A DNA stretch of 64,000 bases from NCBI GenBank assembly GCA_045222555.1, contig JBGUYY010000091.1, positions 62,001 to 126,000 on the forward strand, read 5' to 3'. The notes below the pieces were generated by a model that had not been told where the DNA came from, made no database searches, and was given only the letters and a program-made list of their open reading frames with translations. The translations under genes and the position numbers were made by a program. The stretch comes from UBA1756 sp045222555. Its GTDB lineage: Bacteria; Bacteroidota; Bacteroidia; Bacteroidales; WCHB1-69. Shown here piece by piece: positions 34,487-42,526 of the stretch. Within the stretch, counting starts at the first letter, position 1; each line of letters begins with the position of its first letter.

Positions 34487-35722
34487 ATGAAAACAAAAAT
34501 TTACCACCCCCTGTTCCTCCTCGCCTTGCTGCTTGTGGCGGGAGGATTCAGCGCGAAAGCGCAGGAAAATGTCACCCTCCGGCTGCGTACTATGCTCAAC
34601 TATTACCCTGTGCAGTGCGACAGCATTGTGGTGCAGAACAACACCCAGGGAACCAGTACCACGCTATATTATCCCGACACTATGCTGACCAACGGGAATG
34701 TGGGCGTTGAAGAGTTCGTCAGTGAGAATGGGAAGCTGAAACTGACCCTGTTGTCGGCCAACCCATTTGCCGACAAGGCAGAGATTCTGCTTACACTCCC
34801 AAAATCGGGGAACGTGGAGTTGGCAATGTTTAACATGCTGGGACAACAAGAACTCCAGCAGAATGTCACCCTAAACAAGGGTCAGCACAGGTTCTCGGTG
34901 CACCCAGGAGGCAACGGACTGCATATCCTGACGGTGCGTACCGCCACCGACCGATGCAACATCAAACTGATACAAAACGGAGGTGAAAACGGCTGCTCAA
35001 CCATCAATCATACAGGAACATCAGACTCTGATTTCCCCGAAAAGAACCTCATTCCGACCCGTTCGCAGTTTGACTTTGCCGTGGGCGACCAACTTACTTT
35101 GACCTCTTTCGCCAATGCCTACTATTATGACACGGTCACTTCCATACAAAAGACGGTAGGTCTGACAGTTTCTGAAAGCGGTACAGTGAATTTCAAATCC
35201 TTCCGTACATTTGAACCGGACAGCATCATCAACAAAGACAGCCTTGACTTGCGCAATACGATATGGGATGTGGTGGCCAGTGAGTTTACTGCAGCGTCGT
35301 ATGATGATTTTTACACTTGTTTATACGATTTTGCAACAGACATGGGAGAGGAGGTGGAGTCGCAGGTGACATTTTATGACTCCACATTCTGTTCTGTCCG
35401 TCGTGCAGGAATATGCGATGCTGAATATTATTTGGGACAATACCACATGGGAAGCACGTGGTATTTCAACTATTATCCCTACCAACAGGAATACTTTGGT
35501 AAATATCGTTTGGAATACAGATATTACCCCGAATACAATTACGTAGTGGCAGACTTGTATGTGGGACCAATGGATTCTCTTTGCAGTAATTTGGATTACC
35601 ATTATAGAATCCATTACGAATACGATTATAACATCCTGTGGGTGGGTGACGAGACCCGCGGAACGGATGCATTGTGGCATTACTATTCATGTTACTTCAG
35701 AAGAGAAGGGAGGGTAGAGTAG
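34487..35722 (+). CDS. Secreted protein with an internal sorting-tail-like domain
   Basis: 411 residues, signal peptide ending at AKAQ. Residues 91-163 (ANPFADKAEILLTLPKSGNV ... GLHILTV) look like a T9SS type A sorting tail, but they lie in the N-terminal half, not at the end. The C-terminal 250 residues are Tyr-, Asp- and aromatic-rich with no known family. The function is unknown. An AATCAAC repeat lies just before the start codon and another after the stop. Confidence 0.75.
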   Translation: MKTKIYHPLFLLALLLVAGGFSAKAQENVTLRLRTMLNYYPVQCDSIVVQNNTQGTSTTLYYPDTMLTNGNVGVEEFVSENGKLKLTLLSANPFADKAEILLTLPKSGNVELAMFNMLGQQELQQNVTLNKGQHRFSVHPGGNGLHILTVRTATDRCNIKLIQNGGENGCSTINHTGTSDSDFPEKNLIPTRSQFDFAVGDQLTLTSFANAYYYDTVTSIQKTVGLTVSESGTVNFKSFRTFEPDSIINKDSLDLRNTIWDVVASEFTAASYDDFYTCLYDFATDMGEEVESQVTFYDSTFCSVRRAGICDAEYYLGQYHMGSTWYFNYYPYQQEYFGKYRLEYRYYPEYNYVVADLYVGPMDSLCSNLDYHYRIHYEYDYNILWVGDETRGTDALWHYYSCYFRREGRVE

Positions 35723-35740
35723 TGAAAAGGGATATTTCCC

Positions 35741-35770
35741 TTCAACAAATCAACGCATCAACAAATCAAC
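35741..35770 (+). repeat. AATCAAC-type short tandem repeat, copy 3
   Basis: About four units (one is CATCAAC), 18 bases after the stop of the preceding gene and upstream of the thioredoxin promoter box. Confidence 0.7.
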
Positions 35771-35810
35771 ATTTTTCCCCTCCCCCCGTCTGCAATTCAA
35801 TTCCTTTTTG

Positions 35811-35818
35811 TACTTTTG
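35811..35818 (+). promoter_or_regulatory. Promoter box for the thioredoxin gene
   Basis: TACTTTTG followed by C, 29 bases before the start codon at 35847. Confidence 0.5.
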
Positions 35819-35846
35819 CAAACTGTAAATTGATAATTATCCCATT

Positions 35847-36350
35847 ATGAAAAGAATCCTCCTCTCCCTCTGCATGATAGGTCTGATAGGCAGCCTGTGC
35901 GCACAATGCACCTCGCCGGCCCCAGCCCCCACCGCCGACAGTCCATCCGTGGAAGCCGCTCCCAGTAAAGGGAAAGTCACCAAGATTTCCCAGTCGGAAT
36001 TCGCCAAGAAAATCTTCGACTATAACGATCCGCAGGCCGTGTACACCGGCAAAAACCCTATTGTGGTGGATTGCTACGCCGACTGGTGTGGACCGTGCCG
36101 TATGCTGGCCCCCACCGTGGAGGAACTGGCCGAACAGTACAACGGAGAGGTCGTCTTCTACAAACTCAATGTGGACAATGCCAAAGAGCTTTCCAAGGCC
36201 TTGGAAATCCGCTCCATTCCCACTATCCTTTACATCAAACCCAATACCCAGCCCCAGCGCACCGTTGGCTATCTTGAAAAGAAGGAGCTGGAAAAGGTGA
36301 TTGATGAATTTCTTTTAGAAAAAACCACAGAAGAAGGTAGCGGGAAATAA
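35847..36350 (+). CDS. Exported thioredoxin-family protein
   Basis: 167 residues. The redox motif WCGPC (Cys81, Cys84) and the cis-Pro loop RSIPTI are intact, so it should act as a thiol-disulfide oxidoreductase. The N-terminal hydrophobic segment followed by SLCAQCTS suggests a periplasmic protein; Cys21 could be lipidated though the position before it (Gln) is atypical for a lipobox. A Pro/Ala/Ser linker (22-42) joins it to the thioredoxin fold. It is convergent with tetR. Confidence 0.88.
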   Translation: MKRILLSLCMIGLIGSLCAQCTSPAPAPTADSPSVEAAPSKGKVTKISQSEFAKKIFDYNDPQAVYTGKNPIVVDCYADWCGPCRMLAPTVEELAEQYNGEVVFYKLNVDNAKELSKALEIRSIPTILYIKPNTQPQRTVGYLEKKELEKVIDEFLLEKTTEEGSGK

Positions 36351-36368
36351 TTTGCGTTGGCTGAGGTT

Positions 36369-36989
36369 TTATTTTTTTAATCCTCTAACAATCAAAGTTT
36401 TAATCTCTTCCTTTCGACGTTCCAAGTAGCCATTGATCTCTTCTTGGTTTTGAAGGAACATGTCGCTATACAGAGGTAGCGACAGGAAGGTGAACACCAC
36501 TAACGACATCACGTCAAGGGTCAGATCCATGGTCTCAATGCGACGGATGTTGCCCTTTTCCACCTCCTCTTTCACCAGCTGGTCCCATGCCGCGTAATAG
36601 TTGAGGTACTCCATGTTGGTGATGATTTTCATCCGTACGGTCTGCCGGCGCTCCTCGTTCATCATCAGCTCTGTCATGATGAAAAAAGGCAGTTTGCGGT
36701 GGTGCGAAAGCATGTCGAAGTAGTTGTCTATCAGTTGAGTAAGTGCGTGCCAAAAATCCATTTTTCTCTCTTTCTCTGTGCGGATGAATTGCAGGAGCAG
36801 TTGGAATTTTTTGGTGAAAATCTGTTGGAAAAGGTTTTCTTTGGTGCGGAAATAGTAGTGTATCAGCGCCTGATTGCAGCCCACACGCTTGGCGATATCG
36901 GTAGTGGAGGTGGCATCAAACCCGTTTTCCATGAACAGCTCTTCTGCCGTCTGAAGGATTTTTTCTTCTAATTGTGAATTTTTTGCCAT
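36369..36989 (-). CDS. TetR/AcrR-family transcriptional regulator
   Basis: 206 residues. The N-terminal DNA-binding region (ILQTAEELFMENGFDATSTTDIAKRVGCNQALIHYYFRTKENLF) is a standard TetR helix-turn-helix; the C-terminal part is the ligand/dimer domain, with no recognisable ligand. It starts 27 bases after the dehydratase-activase gene 37017-39524 and probably shares its transcript, so it may regulate that operon. Confidence 0.92.
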   Translation of the reverse strand: MAKNSQLEEKILQTAEELFMENGFDATSTTDIAKRVGCNQALIHYYFRTKENLFQQIFTKKFQLLLQFIRTEKERKMDFWHALTQLIDNYFDMLSHHRKLPFFIMTELMMNEERRQTVRMKIITNMEYLNYYAAWDQLVKEEVEKGNIRRIETMDLTLDVMSLVVFTFLSLPLYSDMFLQNQEEINGYLERRKEEIKTLIVRGLKK

Positions 36990-37016
36990 GGTGTTTTCTT
37001 TTTGATGATGAGGGAA

Positions 37017-39524
37017 TTACTGTTTTGACATAGCTTGTTTGCAGTTCTCGACCATGAAGTGGAGGCGGTTGAAGACATTGGCCTCGGAGGTGCCGCTGTC
37101 GAAGTCGAGGAAGAGCAGATTGAGTTGCGGATAGACCTGCTTGAGCCGTTTCTCCACGCCTTTGGAGATGATGTGGTTGGCGATACAGCCGAAGGGCTGG
37201 AGGCTGACCACATTCTGGATGCCGTCTTCGGCCAGATGGCAGATTTCGCCGGGCAGGAACCACCCTTCGCCGAAGTCGCCGGCCAAGTTCACCACCTGCT
37301 CGGCCAAACGCGCATCCCCGAACACATTCGTCAGGGGACGGTAGAACGGGAAGGGTTTGCAGATGTCGTTAAATTGTTGTATTCTTTTATATAAAATGTT
37401 GTAAACGAAGTCGTTGAGCCATTTCGGAAATTTTACCTCCTTGATATTGAGATCGCGGTTGATGTGGTTGTTGGCAAAACCGGTGGTGAGGAAGCCGATA
37501 AGGGCGGGCGGCACCACCTCCACACCATGATCCTCCAACCAGTTGATGACGAATCGGTTGCTGAAGCCGTTGTATTTCACATAGATTTCGCCCACCACCC
37601 CGATCACCGGCACCTGCCGGGTGGTATCGACGGCCGCCGTGAACTCGCGTACGGCCTCGCTGAGCAGCTTGCGCAACCCGCGCGGGTTGTTCGCCTCTAT
37701 CAGCGGTAAGGCACGTTCCGTGTACTTTTGCCGCAGCTGCTTCACACTGCCGGGCACTTTTTCGCGCACCACAGCGGCATGATACAGCTTCGCCAAGCAG
37801 TCGGCATACAGCACCGTATGTACCGTGACACTCAACACTTTCCGCCAGGGGATGGTGAAGCCGGGCTGGTCGGCATTCACCGATGCGCTCAGTGCCAACG
37901 ACACGACCGGAATGTCCTGCATGCCTGCAGAAACTAACGCGTTCTTGATGAGCGAGTAGTAGCTGGAGGCACGGCATTGCCCGCCTGTCTGTGTCATGAT
38001 TACCGCCACATCGTTGAGGTCGTATTCGCCGCTCAGCAGCGCGTTCATGATGGATCCCACCACAATGGTGGCCGGATAGCACACCTCGTTGTTGGCATAT
38101 TTGAGTCCCGTTTCCGCCGCCTGCTGGTCGCCGGTCGGCAGGGTGATCATGTTATAGCCTGCTAGTTTGAAGATGGAGGGGAAGAATTCGGAATAGCCCT
38201 CGGCAAAATAGGGGCCGATGAGGGTGCGCCGCCGCTCCTGGCGGGTGTATTTGCGGGTGGTGACATACGGTGCGGGGATGTTGGCACCGCTCTCATCCAC
38301 CATGCTGCTGTTCTGCTGCCGGCTCTCCACCGACTCCACCAGCGAGCGCACCCGCAGCCGCAACGAGCCGATGTTGTTTACATCGTCGATTTTCAGGATG
38401 GTGTGGTTCTTGTGGAAACGTTTCAGCACGGCGTTCACCTCGTCGAGGATGAAGGCATCGGGGCCGCAGCCGAAGGAGGTGAGCTGCACGAAATGCAGGT
38501 TGCGGTAGGGATGTTTGCCCACGAAATAAGCCGCCTTGAAGATGCGGTTGGGATAGCTCCACTGCGTCATCGCGTTGAGCTCGTTGTACACCTCCGCACC
38601 TTTCACTGTCGCAGTGTTCTCGGTAATCACGTCGATGCCCATGTCGGCGATGGCATGCGAGATTTTGTGCTCGATGAGCGGGTCGATGTGGTAGGGGCGT
38701 GCCGCCAGCAGGATGACCATGCGTCCTTCGCGGATGGCGGCCTCCAGAATCTCGTTGCCGCGCTGTGCCAAGGCCGTCAAGTACGCTTCCTGCGCCTGCT
38801 GCGCAGCCTCTATCGCCCGCAATGCCGTCGCCTCCTCCACCCCCAACGATTGCAGATATTTCCAGCAGGAGCTGCGCAGCAGGCGCGCACTGCTGAAGGT
38901 GATGACCGGCGCGTCGAAAGGAACACCCGCCCGCCGTGCCGGATCCATCGAACTCTTGATGACATCCGAGTAGCCCGCCACAATCGGACAGTTGTAGCTG
39001 TTGCGCGACTTCTCATCCTCCTTGTGCTCATATACCACATAAGGGTAGAAAATACGATCCACCTTCTTGGCGATCAGGTCGTTGATATGGCCGTGCATCA
39101 GCTTGGCGGGGAAGCAGATGTTGTCGGCCATAATGGCTCTTAAACCACTCTCATACAACGAGTTGCTGGAGGCATTGGAGAGTACCGGACGGAAACCGCA
39201 TTCGCTGAACAGGGTTCTCCAGAAGGGATAGTTTTCGTAGATGCCCAATCCGCGGGGGATGCCGATGGTGGGGGCATCCGGCGGCAGCTGTGCGGCGGGC
39301 TTCTGGAACAGCAGTTTGTATTTTTCCGCGAACATGTTCACCCCCTTGCGCTGTCCCTCCTGAATGTTGGAATAGACCTTCTCGCAGTTGTTACCCGAGA
39401 AGAAAGTGTTGCCGTTCTGGAAGTGGAACAGCTTGACGGTGCAATGGTTTTCGCAGCCCGGGCATACCTCGAACTCCGACTCATAGTGGTTGGCGGAAAT
39501 CAGTTCGTTGAGATTCATCGACAT
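37017..39524 (-). CDS. Acyl-CoA dehydratase activase-related protein (DUF2229 / HgdB-like)
   Basis: 835 residues. The N-terminal block CPGCENHCTVKLF is a Cys-rich cluster; IGIPRGLGIYENYPFW opens the DUF2229 region, and Cys residues in DNICFPAKLMHGH, SFGCGPDAF and QTGGQCRASSY fit the HgdB/BcrC-like [4Fe-4S] family. In many Bacteroidota this part is fused to the activase encoded next door. Together they energise electrons for 2-hydroxyacyl-CoA dehydratase or benzoyl-CoA reductase-type reactions. No classical dehydratase subunit pair lies in the window, so the target is unknown. Confidence 0.9.
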   Translation of the reverse strand: MSMNLNELISANHYESEFEVCPGCENHCTVKLFHFQNGNTFFSGNNCEKVYSNIQEGQRKGVNMFAEKYKLLFQKPAAQLPPDAPTIGIPRGLGIYENYPFWRTLFSECGFRPVLSNASSNSLYESGLRAIMADNICFPAKLMHGHINDLIAKKVDRIFYPYVVYEHKEDEKSRNSYNCPIVAGYSDVIKSSMDPARRAGVPFDAPVITFSSARLLRSSCWKYLQSLGVEEATALRAIEAAQQAQEAYLTALAQRGNEILEAAIREGRMVILLAARPYHIDPLIEHKISHAIADMGIDVITENTATVKGAEVYNELNAMTQWSYPNRIFKAAYFVGKHPYRNLHFVQLTSFGCGPDAFILDEVNAVLKRFHKNHTILKIDDVNNIGSLRLRVRSLVESVESRQQNSSMVDESGANIPAPYVTTRKYTRQERRRTLIGPYFAEGYSEFFPSIFKLAGYNMITLPTGDQQAAETGLKYANNEVCYPATIVVGSIMNALLSGEYDLNDVAVIMTQTGGQCRASSYYSLIKNALVSAGMQDIPVVSLALSASVNADQPGFTIPWRKVLSVTVHTVLYADCLAKLYHAAVVREKVPGSVKQLRQKYTERALPLIEANNPRGLRKLLSEAVREFTAAVDTTRQVPVIGVVGEIYVKYNGFSNRFVINWLEDHGVEVVPPALIGFLTTGFANNHINRDLNIKEVKFPKWLNDFVYNILYKRIQQFNDICKPFPFYRPLTNVFGDARLAEQVVNLAGDFGEGWFLPGEICHLAEDGIQNVVSLQPFGCIANHIISKGVEKRLKQVYPQLNLLFLDFDSGTSEANVFNRLHFMVENCKQAMSKQ

Positions 39525-39536
39525 CTTTGCAATCGG

Positions 39537-41327
39537 TTAATGTTGTTTTTTGTTGAACATACGGCTGGCGTAGAGGGCTGCCCCGTAGGCGCCCATCAGT
39601 TCGGGAATGTCGGAGAAGGCCACCTCGCAGTGGGCCATTTTCTCCAGTGCCCGCACGATGCTGTGGTTGCGGAACGTGCCGCCCTGTACCACAATCTTTT
39701 CTCCCAATTCTTCTATATTCTTTAATTTCAATACTTTGAAAAGACAATTCTTGACAACAGAATAGCTGAACCCTGCGGCGATGTCATCCACTGCCGCCCC
39801 CTCTTGCATGGCCTGTTTTACTTTCGAGTTCATGAAGACCGTGCAGCGCGTACCCAAGTCGCAGGGGTGCGGGGCGAAGCACGACAGTTGGGCGAACTCG
39901 GCTACCGGATAGCCCATCATATTGGCGAAAGTCTCTATAAATGAGCCACATCCCGACGAACATGCTTCGTTGATTTCCATGCGGCGGATGGAGCCGTTCT
40001 CCACAAAAATGGCCTTCATATCTTGTCCGCCGATGTCGAGTACGAAGCTCACCTGCGGCTCCACCTGCTTGGCGGCGGAGAAGTGCGCCATGGTTTCCAC
40101 GATGCCGTAGTCGAAGTTGAAGGCGGTTTTGATGAGATTTTCGCCGTAGCCGGTCACCGCGCTGGCTTGGATGTTCACATTTTCGGGGTGCGGCACCGAC
40201 TGATGCAGGGTTTGCAGCATGTTGCAGAACGCCTTGAAGCTGTCGCCTTCATTGCGCTGATAATCTGTGTATACGATGCGTTCGTAGCGGTCGAGGAGCA
40301 CGAGTTTGGTGGTGGTGCTGCCGGAGTCCACGCCGAGGAAGAAGTCGGCGGGCTGGTCGGCAACGAGTTCGGCGCGGGGCACGTAGTAGATGTTTTCCGA
40401 CTTATACCAGAGGTCGTAGTCCTCTTGTGAGTTGAAGAGTGCGGGCAACCGGTTGCCGAGGGGGGTGTCGCCTTTCGTTTTGGTGGCGATCATGCGTATC
40501 AGCTCGCGGGTGGTAAGCACGCCGTTGGCATGTTGGGGGGCGAGGAGGGCGCAGCCGGAGGCGGGGATGAGCTGCGCGTTTTCGGGCAGCATGCACTCCT
40601 GCTCCGACAGGCCGAGCACGCGGCGGAAATGCTTCTGCAGCTCAGGCAGGAAGGCAAAGGGACCGCCGCAGAAAAACACCTTGGGGGTGATGTCCATGCC
40701 GCGGGCCAGCGAGGCCACCACCTGCATCGCCACGGCGTTGAATACCGAGGCGGCGATGTCGGCGCGACTGATGTTGCGGCTCATCAGGTTCTGGATGTCG
40801 GTCTTCGAGAAAACCCCGCAGCGCGAGGCGATGGGATGGATGTTCTCGGCCTGTGCTGCCAGGGCGTTCAGCTCTTTGGTCTCCACATGAAACAGCATGG
40901 CGGTCTGGTCGATGAACGCGCCCGTGCCGCCGGCGCAGCTGCCGTTCATGCGGATGTCGGGCACTTTGCCCTTTTCGAAGAAAATCATCTTGCTGTCTTC
41001 GCCGCCCATATCAATGAAAGTGCCCACCTCGGGGTAGCGTTGTTTCACCATCTCGGCGGCGGCCACCACCTCCTGCACGAAACCCAGGTGGAGGCGTTGC
41101 GCGTAGCCCATGCCCACCGATCCGGTGACCACCAGCTGGAGTGGCACATCCCCTAAGGTGTCGAGTAGCCGGGCGGCGATGTCGGCTGCTGTGCCTTTGA
41201 TGTCGGCCTGATGGCGCTGATAGGCCGAGAAGACCAGCGTCCCGGCGCCGTCCATCACCGCCACCTTCATCGTTGTGGAGCCGATGTCAACCCCTACACG
41301 ATAAGGGTTTTCCGTATTATTTGCCAT
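39537..41327 (-). CDS. BadF/BadG/BcrA/BcrD-family ATPase (acyl-CoA dehydratase activase)
   Basis: 596 residues with two tandem ASKHA ATPase modules: GVDIGSTTMKVAVMD (about 12-26) and GVDSGSTTTKLVLLD (about 331-345). Each module has the cluster-binding Cys block, GSCAGGTGAFI in the first and ACSSGCGSFI in the second. Family members bind a [4Fe-4S] cluster between subunits and use ATP to lower the potential of a transferred electron. The stop is 12 bases before the DUF2229 gene. Confidence 0.93.
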   Translation of the reverse strand: MANNTENPYRVGVDIGSTTMKVAVMDGAGTLVFSAYQRHQADIKGTAADIAARLLDTLGDVPLQLVVTGSVGMGYAQRLHLGFVQEVVAAAEMVKQRYPEVGTFIDMGGEDSKMIFFEKGKVPDIRMNGSCAGGTGAFIDQTAMLFHVETKELNALAAQAENIHPIASRCGVFSKTDIQNLMSRNISRADIAASVFNAVAMQVVASLARGMDITPKVFFCGGPFAFLPELQKHFRRVLGLSEQECMLPENAQLIPASGCALLAPQHANGVLTTRELIRMIATKTKGDTPLGNRLPALFNSQEDYDLWYKSENIYYVPRAELVADQPADFFLGVDSGSTTTKLVLLDRYERIVYTDYQRNEGDSFKAFCNMLQTLHQSVPHPENVNIQASAVTGYGENLIKTAFNFDYGIVETMAHFSAAKQVEPQVSFVLDIGGQDMKAIFVENGSIRRMEINEACSSGCGSFIETFANMMGYPVAEFAQLSCFAPHPCDLGTRCTVFMNSKVKQAMQEGAAVDDIAAGFSYSVVKNCLFKVLKLKNIEELGEKIVVQGGTFRNHSIVRALEKMAHCEVAFSDIPELMGAYGAALYASRMFNKKQH

Positions 41328-41366
41328 TGTTAATAAATCAGTTTAATAGAGTTATTAAAAACGGCG

Positions 41367-41375
41367 GCAAAGATA
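41367..41375 (-). promoter_or_regulatory. Promoter box for the dehydratase-activase/tetR operon
   Basis: TATCTTTGC on the minus strand, 40 bases upstream of the activase start codon at 41327. Confidence 0.5.
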
Positions 41376-41453
41376 CAAAAAATAGTTGGGAAAATCTACG
41401 CTATCGGGTCGGGGCACACGTTGTGCCCGCCGTCCTCTGCCTTCGTGCGTTAG

Positions 41454-42218
41454 TTAGTCGCGCAAACATCGGACCGAACAACCATTGACCTTATAGTAGT
41501 TGCCGCGAGAGACGATGGCGTCACCGTAGCTCAGGGCGCGGGCGTATGCGCCAGTACTGTTGTTCTCAGTAGCACCCCATAAGACGGCGCATTCGCCGAA
41601 ATATAGGTAATCGCTGCGGTAGGAGCCAGCGGGTAGCGCACTAAAGCCAGTGGCATTGTTCTGACTGGGCGTGTTGCCTACGGCATAGATATAGGTGCAA
41701 CTGTGCCACCCCGTGGTGCCCGCCAGTGCTTTGGCTATATACCTATTGTCGCTGCCGCACACATACTGGCTCTGGCTACCCACATAATCTGTCAGCTGGG
41801 TCCATTCCGCATCGCTCGGCACGTGCCACCCATCGGGACAGATGCCCTGCACCCCACTCGGATTGGCACTGCTGGAGGAGGAACTACCCATCACCGCCTT
41901 CCAGTTATACAAAAGTCCGTAGGTGGTCTTATTGGAAGGGTTGTTATTCGGATAATACCAATAGGCAGTTGTGGTGGATGTACCGTTGCCTTGAGAAATG
42001 GGGGTGCCGTTGGCGTATCTGGTGGTACGCAGGTTTTCCTTCATCCAGCACTGCTCGCCTATCTGTAGCGCATCATAGCTGTTCCCGTCAATGTCGGTCA
42101 CCGCATTGGGTATCACAACTACCTCAGTTGTAGTGTCTTCTGGCTGGATGGGGTCTTCTTTTTCACAAGCCACAGCAAACAGGGCAGCTGCACATAATAA
42201 TAATACAATTTTTTTCAT
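41454..42218 (-). CDS. FISUMP-domain lipoprotein
   Basis: 254 residues with lipobox FAVAC (Cys18). The whole mature region fits the Fibrobacter succinogenes major paralogous domain: IGEQCWMKENLRTTRYANG, YGLLYNWKAVM, GICPDGWHVPSDAEW, GFSALPAGSYR and the final SVRCLRD. These are common surface-exposed proteins of Bacteroidota and Fibrobacteres with unknown function. A second FISUMP-like/DUF1566-type domain occurs in the protein at 49013. Confidence 0.92.
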   Translation of the reverse strand: MKKIVLLLCAAALFAVACEKEDPIQPEDTTTEVVVIPNAVTDIDGNSYDALQIGEQCWMKENLRTTRYANGTPISQGNGTSTTTAYWYYPNNNPSNKTTYGLLYNWKAVMGSSSSSSANPSGVQGICPDGWHVPSDAEWTQLTDYVGSQSQYVCGSDNRYIAKALAGTTGWHSCTYIYAVGNTPSQNNATGFSALPAGSYRSDYLYFGECAVLWGATENNSTGAYARALSYGDAIVSRGNYYKVNGCSVRCLRD

Positions 42219-42276
42219 AAAAAACGGTTTGTATTGGCCTCGAAAAAACCGAGATGTTTATTAATTAATTTGACGT

Positions 42277-42285
42277 GCAAAAATA
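42277..42285 (-). promoter_or_regulatory. Promoter box for the FISUMP lipoprotein
   Basis: TATTTTTGC on the minus strand, 59 bases upstream of the start codon at 42218. Confidence 0.5.
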
Positions 42286-42337
42286 CATGAATTTTGTTTC
42301 CATGTGAATGTTATGAGACTTTTTTTGATAGGAGATC

Positions 42338-42427
42338 ATGGCACCCCAATCGTTGCGCAAGGAGCTGGCGCGCATCGGAAAGGCCATGGCAAAGGCACAC
42401 GCGGGAAAGGCCCAGAACGGAAAGTGA
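42338..42427 (+). CDS. Possible 29-residue Lys/Ala-rich peptide
   Basis: ATG at 42338 preceded by AGGAG three bases upstream, unusual here because most genes lack such a site. The frame encodes MAPQSLRKELARIGKAMAKA and nine more residues (basic, amphipathic) and ends with TGA at 42425. A stop lies just upstream, so the frame cannot extend. It lies in the 308-base gap before mutS2, which otherwise holds only promoters. Real coding is uncertain. Confidence 0.3.
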   Translation: MAPQSLRKELARIGKAMAKAHAGKAQNGK

Positions 42428-42454
42428 TCTCCCCCTGAAAGAGTGTTCATTCCC

Positions 42455-42487
42455 TTGACATAGAATGGAAAAAATGTTATACCTTTG
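42455..42487 (+). promoter_or_regulatory. Promoter of mutS2
   Basis: TACCTTTG -7 box (42480-42487) with TTGACA beginning at 42455, about 22 bases upstream. The GTG start of mutS2 is at 42527. Confidence 0.55.
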
Positions 42488-42526
42488 CACACGGAAAATA
42501 GAGGACTCTTTTAACTGAATTTTACC

